DNA from: JACPFV01 sp035526825
GTDB taxonomy: Bacteria; Pseudomonadota; Gammaproteobacteria; Nevskiales; Nevskiaceae
Assembly: GCA_035526825.1 (NCBI GenBank)
Contig: DATLBT010000025.1
Location: 1-15,571, forward strand
Length of the DNA: 15,571 nucleotides
Direction: 5' to 3'
Shown piece by piece: positions 1 to 6,454 of this stretch (positions are counted from its first letter, which is position 1; each line of letters starts with the position of its first letter). The notes under the pieces were generated by a model that did not search any database, had not been told where the DNA came from, and worked only from the letters and a program-made list of their open reading frames with translations. A program made the position numbers and the translations under genes.

Positions 1-1
1 G

Positions 2-433
2 GTGGCGCCGAGCTCCGGCAAGGTGCTCAGCGGTGGCGTCGATGCCAACGCTCTGCAGAAGCCCAAGCGCTTCTTCGGCGCAGCGCGCAACATCGAGGAA
101 GGCGGCTCACTGACGATCATCGCCACGGCGCTGGTCGACACTGGCTCGAAGATGGACGAAGTCATCTACGAGGAGTTCAAGGGCACCGGCAACATGGAAA
201 TCCACCTCGAGCGCCGCATCGCCGAGAAGCGCGTGTTTCCGGCGATCAACATCAACCGCTCGGGCACCCGCAAGGAAGAATTGATGGTGGAGCCGAGCGC
301 GCTGCAGAAGATCTGGATCCTGCGCAAGCTGCTGCACTCGATGGACGAGCTGGCGGCGATGGAGCTGCTTTACGACCGCATGAAGCAGTCGAAGACGAAT
401 GAAGCGTTCTTCGACAGCATGAAACGCAACTGA
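2..433 (+). CDS. rho: Transcription termination factor Rho, C-terminal part (5' end outside window)
   Basis: Rho is the hexameric RNA-dependent ATPase that ends transcription at Rho-dependent sites. Only about 143 codons are visible, roughly the last third of a protein normally near 420 residues. The reading frame is already open at the left edge, so the GTG at base 2 is an internal Val codon and not a start. The segment SGKVLSGGVDANAL followed by KRFFGAARNIEEGGSLT is the conserved region around the Q- and R-loops that contact RNA in the central pore. DTGSKMDEVIYEEFKGTGN and the R-A-E-K-R-V-F-P-A-I motif are also typical of Rho. The C-terminus (FFDSMKRN) is in the usual place, so the gene ends intact. 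It converges on purD with only five bases between the two stop codons, and a hairpin repeat lies immediately after the stop. Confidence 0.97.
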   Translation: MAPSSGKVLSGGVDANALQKPKRFFGAARNIEEGGSLTIIATALVDTGSKMDEVIYEEFKGTGNMEIHLERRIAEKRVFPAININRSGTRKEELMVEPSALQKIWILRKLLHSMDELAAMELLYDRMKQSKTNEAFFDSMKRN

Positions 434-438
434 TCGTG

Positions 439-1743
439 TCATCCCGAGCGTAGCGAGGGATCGCGGTTGATCGCGCGAAAGCCGATGTCGCTGCGGTACT
501 GCACGCCTTCCCAGCTGATTTTCTTAACGCCTTCGTAAGCGCGCTTCTGCGCCCCGGCTACGTCCTTGCCCAGCGCGCACACGCACAGCACGCGACCGCC
601 GGTGGTGATCACCTTCTTCGTCGGCGGATCAACCGCCGTGCCCGCATGGAACACCTTGAGATCCGCCGCTTCGGTGCCCTCGAAACCCGCGATCGCGTCT
701 TTCTTGCGGTAGTTGCCCGGATAACCCTGCGCGGCCATCACCACGCCCAGCGCCGGCCGCGGATCCCAGTCGGCCTTCGTGGCGTCGAGGCGCTTGTCCA
801 GCGCCGCTTCGACCAGGTCAACCAGGTCCGACTTGAGCCGCATCATCAGGGGCTGCGTTTCCGGGTCGCCGAGGCGGCAGTTGAACTCGAGCACGCGCGG
901 CGCGCCATTCTGGTCGATCATCAGGCCGGCATAGAGGAAGCCGGTGAAGTCGATGCCGTCCTTGCGCAGGCCGGCGAGCGTCGGCTCGATCACCTCGTGG
1001 CGCACGCGGTCGCGCACGGCGTCGGTCACGACCGGTGCCGGCGAGTAGGCGCCCATGCCGCCGGTGTTCGGGCCGGTGTCGCCGTCGCCGACGCGCTTGT
1101 GGTCCTGTGACGTTGCGAGCTCGAGCGCATGGCCGCCAGCAGCCATCACGATGAAACTGGCTTCCTCCCCATCGAGGAAATCCTCGACCACGACGCGGCT
1201 GCCCGCCGTGCCGAGGCTGTTGCCGCCCAGCATGTCGCGCGCCGCGGCGGTGGCGTCGTCGACCGTCATCGCCACCACCACGCCCTTGCCCGCGGCGAGG
1301 CCGTCAGCCTTGATGACGATCGGCGCCCCCCGCGCCTCGATGTCGGCCAGTGCCGTCGCGAGGTCTGTATGCACTCGATAGGTGGCGGTGGGAATACGGT
1401 GGCGCGCAAGGAAATCCTTGGCGAAGGCCTTGGACGACTCGAGCTGCGCCGCCTCGCGCCTGGGCCCGAAGCACCGCAAGCCGGCGGCTTCGAACGTGTC
1501 GACGATGCCGGCCGCCAGCGGACCTTCCGGACCCACGACGGTCAAGCCGACTTTTTCGTCGCGCGCGAGCTGTAGCAGCGCCGCAATTTCCTCGACCGGC
1601 ACCGCGACATTGCGGCAGCGTGGCTCGAGCGCGGTCCCGGCATTGCCTGGGGCCACCAGCACTTCGCTCACCCGCGGCGACTGCGCGAGCTTCCAGGCGA
1701 GCGCGTGCTCACGACCACCGCCGCCGATGACCAAAACCTTCAT
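439..1743 (-). CDS. purD: Phosphoribosylamine-glycine ligase (GAR synthetase)
   Basis: This cytosolic ATP-grasp enzyme performs the second step of de novo purine synthesis, joining glycine to 5-phosphoribosylamine with ATP. All family landmarks are present: N-terminal GGGGREHALAWKL (residues 7-19), GPEGPLAAG (71-79), the ATP-grasp lysine region IKADGLAAGKGV (144-155), EEASF (193-197), DHKRVGDGDTGPNTGGMGAY (214-233) and FNCRLGDPETQ (287-297). The length of 434 fits the family (about 420-430). The ATG at 1743 gives MKVLVIGGGG, the normal start, with a G-rich ribosome site upstream. The extreme C-terminus is unusual: after the family-typical DIGFRAI, the last eight or nine residues and the stop are encoded by a palindromic repeat. 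It lies 50 bases downstream of the LpxH-like gene on the same strand, so the two may be co-transcribed, without any pathway link. Confidence 0.97.
   Translation of the reverse strand: MKVLVIGGGGREHALAWKLAQSPRVSEVLVAPGNAGTALEPRCRNVAVPVEEIAALLQLARDEKVGLTVVGPEGPLAAGIVDTFEAAGLRCFGPRREAAQLESSKAFAKDFLARHRIPTATYRVHTDLATALADIEARGAPIVIKADGLAAGKGVVVAMTVDDATAAARDMLGGNSLGTAGSRVVVEDFLDGEEASFIVMAAGGHALELATSQDHKRVGDGDTGPNTGGMGAYSPAPVVTDAVRDRVRHEVIEPTLAGLRKDGIDFTGFLYAGLMIDQNGAPRVLEFNCRLGDPETQPLMMRLKSDLVDLVEAALDKRLDATKADWDPRPALGVVMAAQGYPGNYRKKDAIAGFEGTEAADLKVFHAGTAVDPPTKKVITTGGRVLCVCALGKDVAGAQKRAYEGVKKISWEGVQYRSDIGFRAINRDPSLRSG
441..461. repeat. Short palindromic repeat at the rho/purD convergence
   Basis: An imperfect palindrome begins ATCCCGAGCG and ends GCGAGGGAT. 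The outer five base pairs are perfect (ATCCC with GGGAT), followed by two apposed G/A mismatches and a two-pair inner stem. Read on the minus strand it encodes the last residues of PurD (D-P-S-L-R-S-G) and its TGA stop. No U-run follows on either strand, so it is not a classical intrinsic terminator, although it could stop or stabilise both convergent transcripts. From memory, hairpins of this TCATCCCGAGCG type recur between genes in many proteobacterial genomes. The window holds only this one copy. Confidence 0.55.
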
Positions 1744-1793
1744 TGCCGCGGACCCCCGCGCGAAGAGAGCGCGCTAGGGTACGCGAGAACGCG

Positions 1794-2684
1794 TCAGGCG
1801 GCGTTCGGGATCTTCTCGGCCGCGGGCCGCAGCCCCGGCTCCGGTATCGGCTCCCGGGTCACGGTGGCAACGGGATGATCCTTGACCAGTTTCAGCGGCG
1901 CGCGCGCCGGGCGGTCCGCCGTGCCGTCGAGGATGCGGATGTGGCCGTGCTTGTCCTCGGCCAGTGCCGTGCACGACTCGACCCAGTCGCCGCAGTTGTA
2001 AGAAACAATGCCGTTGCGGATATGGCGGGTTTCCGCATGGTGCGTGTGGCCGGAAATGAGTCCGGCCAGGCCGCGCTTGCGGCACTGGTAATACACCGCA
2101 TCATCGAATCCGGACAGGTACTGGACCAGGCTCTTGACGCGGTACTTGGCGAAGGCCGAGAGCGAAAACCCCGGCGCGACGCCGTATCGCTTTTGCGACC
2201 GACCGAGCCACTCACTGGCCTTGAGCAGCGTCTCGTAGGCGAAATCGCCTGCCAGTGCGAGGCCCGGCAGGTTGCGGATCACGGCGTCGTACTGGTCGCC
2301 GTGCTGCACCAGCAACCTGCGGCCGTCAGCAGTGGTGTGGATGAGCTCGTGCGCAACCCGGATGCGGCCGAGGTCAAGCCGCTTTTTCACGAACTGGCGC
2401 ATGAACGCGTCGTGGTTGCCGGTGAGGTAATAGACCTCGGTGCCACGGCGCGCCTTGGCCAGGATCGCCTTGATCACCCGCGAGTGGTCCGGCGTCCAGA
2501 AAAAATGGCTTTGCATCTTCCAACCGTCGAAGATGTCACCGACGAGGTAAAGCGTCTCGCAATCGTTCTGCTTCAAAAAGCGCACGATCTGCTTTGCCTT
2601 GCAGCCTGGTGAGCCGAGGTGCATGTCGGAGAGCCACAGCGTGCGGTGCCGCTGCGTGGCGGTTTCGGTCCTGATCTTGCGCAT
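1794..2684 (-). CDS. LpxH-like calcineurin-type metallophosphoesterase
   Basis: A 296-residue metallophosphoesterase of the UDP-2,3-diacylglucosamine diphosphatase-like group. The dinuclear-metal motifs are complete: D20-x-H22 (SDMHLG), GDIFDGW with D50, GNHD with N90/H91, H128 in QHGDQYD, and GHTHH with H213/H215. True LpxH hydrolyses UDP-2,3-diacylglucosamine to lipid X in lipid A synthesis. This protein is about 50 residues longer than E. coli LpxH and resembles the second, LpxH-like paralogue group, whose substrate is often unproven, so I assign the family but not the symbol. There is no signal peptide, so it is probably cytosolic or membrane-peripheral. The ATG at 2684 is set by a strong AGGAGGG ribosome site nine or so bases upstream. 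A consensus sigma-54 promoter lies 81 bases before the start codon, so expression may be conditional, which would be unusual for a core lipid A gene. Confidence 0.85.
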   Translation of the reverse strand: MRKIRTETATQRHRTLWLSDMHLGSPGCKAKQIVRFLKQNDCETLYLVGDIFDGWKMQSHFFWTPDHSRVIKAILAKARRGTEVYYLTGNHDAFMRQFVKKRLDLGRIRVAHELIHTTADGRRLLVQHGDQYDAVIRNLPGLALAGDFAYETLLKASEWLGRSQKRYGVAPGFSLSAFAKYRVKSLVQYLSGFDDAVYYQCRKRGLAGLISGHTHHAETRHIRNGIVSYNCGDWVESCTALAEDKHGHIRILDGTADRPARAPLKLVKDHPVATVTREPIPEPGLRPAAEKIPNAA

Positions 2685-2691
2685 GGTGGAT

Positions 2692-2721
2692 CCCTCCTGG
2701 GTGAACCCGGCGCCCGCCGGG
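2692..2721 (-). promoter_or_regulatory. Leader hairpin and strong ribosome binding site of the LpxH-like gene
   Basis: On the minus strand a GC-only hairpin (CCCGGC, loop GGGC, GCCGGG; 2706-2721) stands seven bases before a near-perfect Shine-Dalgarno AGGAGGG (2692-2698), which is followed by the ATG at 2684. The hairpin does not cover the ribosome site. It may stabilise the transcript 5' region or affect ribosome access. A regulatory role is inference. Confidence 0.5.
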
Positions 2722-2764
2722 GTCTGTGCAACGTTGGTTAAAAAAGAAATCCCCGGCCTGCCAG

Positions 2765-2781
2765 AGCAAGCGTCGTGCCAA
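2765..2781 (-). promoter_or_regulatory. Sigma-54 (-24/-12) promoter for the LpxH-like gene
   Basis: The minus strand reads TTGGCACGACGCTTGCT, which matches the RpoN consensus YTGGCACGRNNNTTGCW at every specified position, with correct spacing between the -24 GG and -12 GC. It points at the LpxH-like gene. The predicted start of transcription is near 2754, giving a leader of about 70 bases with a good ribosome site. It lies in a true intergenic gap (2685-2886). Assuming equal base use, a chance hit to 11 fixed and three two-fold positions is expected about once in 3x10^7 positions. The cognate enhancer-binding protein is not in the window. Confidence 0.75.
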
Positions 2782-2791
2782 CTCGGCGATA

Positions 2792-2804
2792 TAAAAGGAT
2801 GATT
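2792..2804 (-). promoter_or_regulatory. Possible IHF site upstream of the sigma-54 promoter
   Basis: The minus strand reads AATCATCCTTTTA, one mismatch from the IHF consensus WATCAANNNNTTR, inside a short AT-rich patch in otherwise GC-rich DNA. It is centred about 45 bases upstream of the predicted transcription start, where DNA bending could bring an enhancer-bound activator to RpoN polymerase. The motif is short and weak alone; its position beside a perfect -24/-12 element is the main support. Confidence 0.35.
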
Positions 2805-2886
2805 TGGCTCCCCTCGCGAGCAGCATTAGACCGGCGAACGTCTTTTTGGTTCCGGTGTTGCCGTTCCGCGACGACGCCGACGGGTC

Positions 2887-3579
2887 TCAGGCCGGCGCGA
2901 GCTCGTCGCAGCGCGAGAGGAATGCCTTGAGATGGGGCAGGGCGAGCACCTTTGGTGCCAGATCGCTGGTGCGCAGAAGCTCCGAGACCTGCGCACTGAC
3001 GCCGATATCGGCGATCGACAGTGCGTCCCTGGCCAGGAAACGGCGCTGGGCGAGCACGGTATCCAGTGCCCCCAGCATTTCGAAGAACTGCCGCTCGACC
3101 TCCGCCAGCGGCTGGCGCGCCAGCCCCTGCGCGGCGAGCTTCCTGGGATACCGGCGCTTGAACACCGCGCTGAGCACCACGCGCTCCCAACCCGGACGGC
3201 CCTTGCAGATCAGGTCGAGCGCACGCTCGCGAGACACCGGGTCGAGCATCCGGAAATAGATCTGGAAGAAATACAGCGACTTGGACGCCCAGTCATCCCA
3301 GATGCGCGCCTCGGCCAATGCGACTGCCTGCGTCGGATACAGCGGCTTGTCGGGCCAGCGCCGGTCGAGGAATTGCGCGATCGCCGCTGAATCGGCGATG
3401 CGCTCGCCATCGCAATCGAGCACGGGCAACTGGCCGGCAGGCGACAACGATGCGGCCTTGCGGGCCAGCAGGCCGTTGTAATCCACCGTTTCGAAGGCCA
3501 CACCCTTGTAATGCAGGCAGCGGCGGACCTTGTTGCAAAACGGCGACATCTCCCACTGGTGCAGAACGGCGCGAGTCAT
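2887..3579 (-). CDS. Glutathione S-transferase family protein
   Basis: A 230-residue cytosolic protein with an N-terminal thioredoxin-like GST domain (residues about 3-76) and an all-helical C-terminal domain (about 85-225). The N-terminal S12-P-F-C15-N-K-V-R segment is the glutathione-site motif of omega/zeta-like and bacterial Ser/Cys GSTs, with Cys15 or Ser12 as the probable thiol-contacting residue. QLPVLDCDGERIADSAAIAQFLD holds the conserved cis-proline (LPVL) and the D-S-A pair that binds the gamma-glutamyl part of GSH. The substrate cannot be read from sequence. The ATG at 3579 lies 15 bases after the preceding stop, so it closes the five-gene run. A small imperfect hairpin follows at 2831-2855 without a clear U-tract. 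Confidence 0.88.
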   Translation of the reverse strand: MTRAVLHQWEMSPFCNKVRRCLHYKGVAFETVDYNGLLARKAASLSPAGQLPVLDCDGERIADSAAIAQFLDRRWPDKPLYPTQAVALAEARIWDDWASKSLYFFQIYFRMLDPVSRERALDLICKGRPGWERVVLSAVFKRRYPRKLAAQGLARQPLAEVERQFFEMLGALDTVLAQRRFLARDALSIADIGVSAQVSELLRTSDLAPKVLALPHLKAFLSRCDELAPA

Positions 3580-3594
3580 CGGTGCGGACCTGGG

Positions 3595-4335
3595 TTAGCG
3601 AAGCGCCAGCGTAACGTCGGAATGGGTGTGCTGGGACTCGCCGAGGCCCTCGCCATCGAAACGGGTTGCGAGCCGCTGCGTAATGAGCCGGTCGCCAGCG
3701 CGACCGAAGGTCTCGGTGCGGACGTCGCGCGCGTCGAAATTGAACATCAGCAGGCCGACGCGCATGTTGAACTCCGACTCTGTCGCGAGCGGCAGGCCTT
3801 CGGGCGTCACCCACAGCTTCATCTTGCGGCTCGAGGTCTTGACCCACTTGCTGTCGGCCTTCGAGGTTCGCACGACGAGATCCAGGTCCAGGCGCCGGGC
3901 CGGGCGGCCGTCGCGCTCCTCTTCGGTAACGCCCTGGAGTGTCGCGCCGTCGAGGTCGGTGGTGAGCCCGGTCGCGCGATTCAGCAGGTCGGCAACGTCC
4001 GTCGCCTCGAAGTTCTCTAGCGTGCGCGTCGCCGGCTTGGCCTGCTCCGGGTCGCGTTGCGCGCGCTCCGCGCGGACCTCGGCCAGCAGCCCGGCCGGAT
4101 AGTTCAGCGAGATGCCGTCCGGCCCTGCCATCACCTCGATCTGCGCGCGCCCGGCTTCCAAGGGGCGCTCCTTGCGCTCCGAGGTGAAGCTGCGTGTCAC
4201 GGTGGCCCGCACGGCAGCCGTTCCGGGCAACTCGCGCAAGGCGGCCCGCACCTGCTCGAGGGCGTCGTCGCCGGCGCGCGCAATTCCGGCGAAGGTGGCG
4301 AGCAAAGCGGCCGCGATAATGGCGACACGCCTCAC
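3595..4335 (-). CDS. Secreted protein of unknown function
   Basis: I do not recognise this family with confidence. I choose the GTG at 4335: it overlaps the upstream stop as GTGA, like the other junctions of this operon, and gives MRRVAIIAAALLATFAGIARA-GDD, a textbook Sec signal peptide with an A-R-A cleavage site near residue 21. A GTG four codons upstream is possible. The mature protein (about 225 residues) is charged and has alternating strand-like segments (for example ARRLDLDLVV, MKLWVTPEGLPLATESEFNM). A LolA/LppX-like half-barrel is conceivable but unproven. It contains no cysteine, which argues against a thiol redox role and against a lipobox. It is probably periplasmic, and its place behind a membrane protein and a flavoprotein suggests an envelope role in the same process. 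Confidence 0.8.
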   Translation of the reverse strand: MRRVAIIAAALLATFAGIARAGDDALEQVRAALRELPGTAAVRATVTRSFTSERKERPLEAGRAQIEVMAGPDGISLNYPAGLLAEVRAERAQRDPEQAKPATRTLENFEATDVADLLNRATGLTTDLDGATLQGVTEEERDGRPARRLDLDLVVRTSKADSKWVKTSSRKMKLWVTPEGLPLATESEFNMRVGLLMFNFDARDVRTETFGRAGDRLITQRLATRFDGEGLGESQHTHSDVTLALR

Positions 4336-5804
4336 GAGCGTGCCCACGCGTGGTATTTCTCGACCCAGGCCAGCAGGCCCTTGGGCTGGTGGGCCTTCTT
4401 CCAGTTGCCAGCCGCGTACTTGTTCATCTCGGCCAGCGTCGGGTAGATGTGGATCGTGCCGAGGATCTTGTTGAGGCCGATGCCGTGGCGCATCGCGAGC
4501 ACGTACTCGGCGAGGACGTCACCGGCATGCTCGCCGGCGATGGTGACGCCGAGGATCCTGTCCTTGCCGGGGACGGTCAGTATCTTCACCAGGCCGTGCG
4601 CTTCCTCGTCGGCAATGGCGCGATCGAGGTCGTCAAGACCGTAGGTGGTGACCTCGTACGGGATGCTCTTTTCCTTCGCCTCGAGCTCGTTCAGGCCGAC
4701 GCGCGCGACTTCGGGCTCGGTAAAGGTGGCCCACGGGATCACGGAGTAGTCGACCTTGAACTTGCCGCCCTTGAACCACAGTCCCGGGTGCAGCCAGAGC
4801 AACTTGCCAAACAGCGCGTTGACCGCGCAGTACCAGGCCATGTGCGCCGCCGTATGCGTGAACTGGTACGGACCGGCGACGTCGCCGCAGGCGTAGATGC
4901 TGGGCACCGTCGTCTGCAGGAATTCATTGACCTTGATGGTGCGACCGGCCTCGACGCCGACGTTCTCCAGGCCGTAGCCCTTGAGCCGCGCGATGCGGCC
5001 CACCGCGACGAGGATCTCGTCGAACGGGATCAGCTCTTCGCGGCCATCCTTCTCGCAAACGAGCGTCTTCTCGTTGTCGATGATGCGCACTTCCTTCGCC
5101 TTGGTGCCGGTGCGCAGGTCGACGCCCTCGGCGCGGAAGCGTTCGGCCACCATCTGGGCGATCTCGACGTCTTCCCGCGGCATGATTCGCGGCAGCATCT
5201 CGACCTGTGTCACCTGGCTGCCGAGTCGCGCGAACGCCTGCGTCAGCTCGCAGCCGATCGGGCCGCCGCCCAGCACGACGAGGCGCTTGGGCTGGACCTT
5301 GAGGTCCCATACCGTGTCGGAGGTGAGGTAGCCGACTTTGTCGAGGCCCGGGATGGGCGGCACGAACGGTTCCGCGCCCGCGGCGATGACGATGTTCTGC
5401 GCGGTGAGCTTTTGCCCATTCACCTCGACGGTCCACGGGTCGACCAGCGTCGCGTGGCCTTGCAGGCATTCGACGCCCAGCTCGCTGTAGCGCTCCACCG
5501 AGTCGTGCGGTTCGATCGCCTTGATCACGCGCTGCACTCGAGCCATGACGTCGGCAAAGTCGAATTCGGCGGCCGCCGCGCGCAGGCCGAACTCGCGCGC
5601 GCGACGCACGTGGTCGAGCAGCTTGGCCGAGCGCAGCACCGCCTTCGACGGCACGCAGCCGGTGTTCAGGCAGTCGCCGCCCATCCTGTGCTTTTCGATG
5701 AGCGTCACCTTCGCCTTCACTGCGGCGGCGATGTATGCCGTGACCAGGCCGGCGGAGCCGCCGCCGATGACGATCAGGTTGCGGTCGAAAGACTTGGGTT
5801 TCAC
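4332..5804 (-). CDS. MerA/Lpd-like FAD-dependent pyridine nucleotide-disulfide oxidoreductase
   Basis: A 490-residue flavoprotein disulfide reductase. Seen in order: FAD-binding GGGSAG (residues 14-19), redox-active pair C45-x4-C50 in GGDCLNTGCVPSKA, NAD(P)-binding GGGPIG (179-184), second FAD motif ACGDVAG (305-311) and the dimerisation domain (about 355-465). In lipoamide dehydrogenase and glutathione reductase the dimer domain carries His-Pro-T-x-x-E as acid/base catalyst; here it is H452-I-Y454-P-T-L-A-E458, so the His position holds Tyr. There is no N-terminal HMA domain and no C-terminal Cys-Cys, so calling it mercuric reductase would be wrong. It starts with GTG overlapping the TVP38 stop by four bases. 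From memory, TVP38-type domains are fused ahead of such reductases in some bacteria, fitting this gene order. The substrate is unknown; a membrane-linked thiol or metal reduction is inference. Confidence 0.9.
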   Translation of the reverse strand: MKPKSFDRNLIVIGGGSAGLVTAYIAAAVKAKVTLIEKHRMGGDCLNTGCVPSKAVLRSAKLLDHVRRAREFGLRAAAAEFDFADVMARVQRVIKAIEPHDSVERYSELGVECLQGHATLVDPWTVEVNGQKLTAQNIVIAAGAEPFVPPIPGLDKVGYLTSDTVWDLKVQPKRLVVLGGGPIGCELTQAFARLGSQVTQVEMLPRIMPREDVEIAQMVAERFRAEGVDLRTGTKAKEVRIIDNEKTLVCEKDGREELIPFDEILVAVGRIARLKGYGLENVGVEAGRTIKVNEFLQTTVPSIYACGDVAGPYQFTHTAAHMAWYCAVNALFGKLLWLHPGLWFKGGKFKVDYSVIPWATFTEPEVARVGLNELEAKEKSIPYEVTTYGLDDLDRAIADEEAHGLVKILTVPGKDRILGVTIAGEHAGDVLAEYVLAMRHGIGLNKILGTIHIYPTLAEMNKYAAGNWKKAHQPKGLLAWVEKYHAWARS

Positions 5805-6454
5805 TTTTTCAGGGACTCCGCGAGCTTCTTCATGAGCAAGGGCAGCAGGCCTAGCGCGGCGAGCGCGACGAACAGCGTGCCGGATACCTCAAAAGAGCCG
5901 AGCTGGCTGCCGGCGTAGATGAATGCGATGGTAAACGGCAGCATCGCGATCTGCGATACCCAATAGAAGGTCCACGGCCGGATCGGCGTCAGGCCCATCG
6001 CCAGGTTGATCAGGAAGTAGGGAACTCCGGTCATGCGCAGGACCGCCAGGTACCACGCGCCATCCTTGGCGAAGCCCTTGTTGAAGCCCTGGAGCTTGTC
6101 GCCGTAACGCTTCTGCACCGCATCGTGGAACAGGAAGCGCGCTGCGAGCATTGCGCTGGTGGCGCCGATCGCCGAGGCGAACGAGACCAGGACCGTGCCC
6201 CAGACGAGGCCGAAAATGGCGCCGGCCGCCAGCGTCAGCAGCCCGGCCCCCGGCAGCGAGAGCGTCGCCATTCCCACGTAAGCGCCGAAGTAGGCCGCGC
6301 TGACCCCGACGGGGTTGGCGTCGCGCAACTCGACGAGTTTCGCGCGACTCGCCTGCAGATTCTCGACGGTGAGGTGGTGGTGAAAGCCCAGCGCGAAAAA
6401 CGCCGCGATGACGATGACGATCACGAGGAGCAGCAGCCACCGTGACTTCGTCAT
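5801..6454 (-). CDS. TVP38/TMEM64 (SNARE-associated/DedA-like) inner-membrane protein
   Basis: A 217-residue polytopic protein with an N-terminal membrane helix (about 7-23), a hydrophobic core 52-103 including the re-entrant-like SLPGAGLLTLAAGAIFGLVW, the family motif LRMTGVPYFLINLAMGLTP (139-157), and two C-terminal helices (about 165-183 and 192-207). This is the TVP38/TMEM64 layout; the wider VTT/DedA group includes lipid scramblases and proteins needed for membrane homeostasis. The open frame continues upstream to 6907, but the real start is the ATG at 6454, which overlaps the preceding stop as ATGA; sequence upstream of it is an arginine-rich shadow of the quinone-reductase gene. It overlaps the flavoprotein gene by four bases at its 3' end. 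The tight coupling suggests the two products work together, perhaps as a membrane complex. Confidence 0.9.
   Translation of the reverse strand: MTKSRWLLLLVIVIVIAAFFALGFHHHLTVENLQASRAKLVELRDANPVGVSAAYFGAYVGMATLSLPGAGLLTLAAGAIFGLVWGTVLVSFASAIGATSAMLAARFLFHDAVQKRYGDKLQGFNKGFAKDGAWYLAVLRMTGVPYFLINLAMGLTPIRPWTFYWVSQIAMLPFTIAFIYAGSQLGSFEVSGTLFVALAALGLLPLLMKKLAESLKK

Noticed and set aside
1744..1793. Promoter or attenuator between the LpxH-like gene and purD
   Set aside because: Only a five-pair stem (ACGCG/CGCGT) and no convincing -10/-35 pair in 50 bases.
1743..2612. A 289-codon open frame opposite the LpxH-like gene
   Set aside because: It lacks motifs and overlaps a gene with all metallophosphoesterase residues conserved.
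2831..2855. Intrinsic terminator after the GST gene
   Set aside because: A bulged stem (CCGG-GAAC/GTTCCGG) with a T-rich loop is visible, but no U-run follows on the minus strand, so I do not call it.
4332..5804. Annotation as mercuric reductase (merA) and a mercury resistance locus
   Set aside because: No HMA domain, no C-terminal Cys-Cys, and no merR, merT or merP nearby.
4350..5918. A 522-codon open frame on the plus strand opposite the flavoprotein gene
   Set aside because: It is the antisense shadow of a GC-rich coding gene; the protein is low-complexity (A, R, D, L, V rich) with no domain, and the minus-strand gene has full family motifs.
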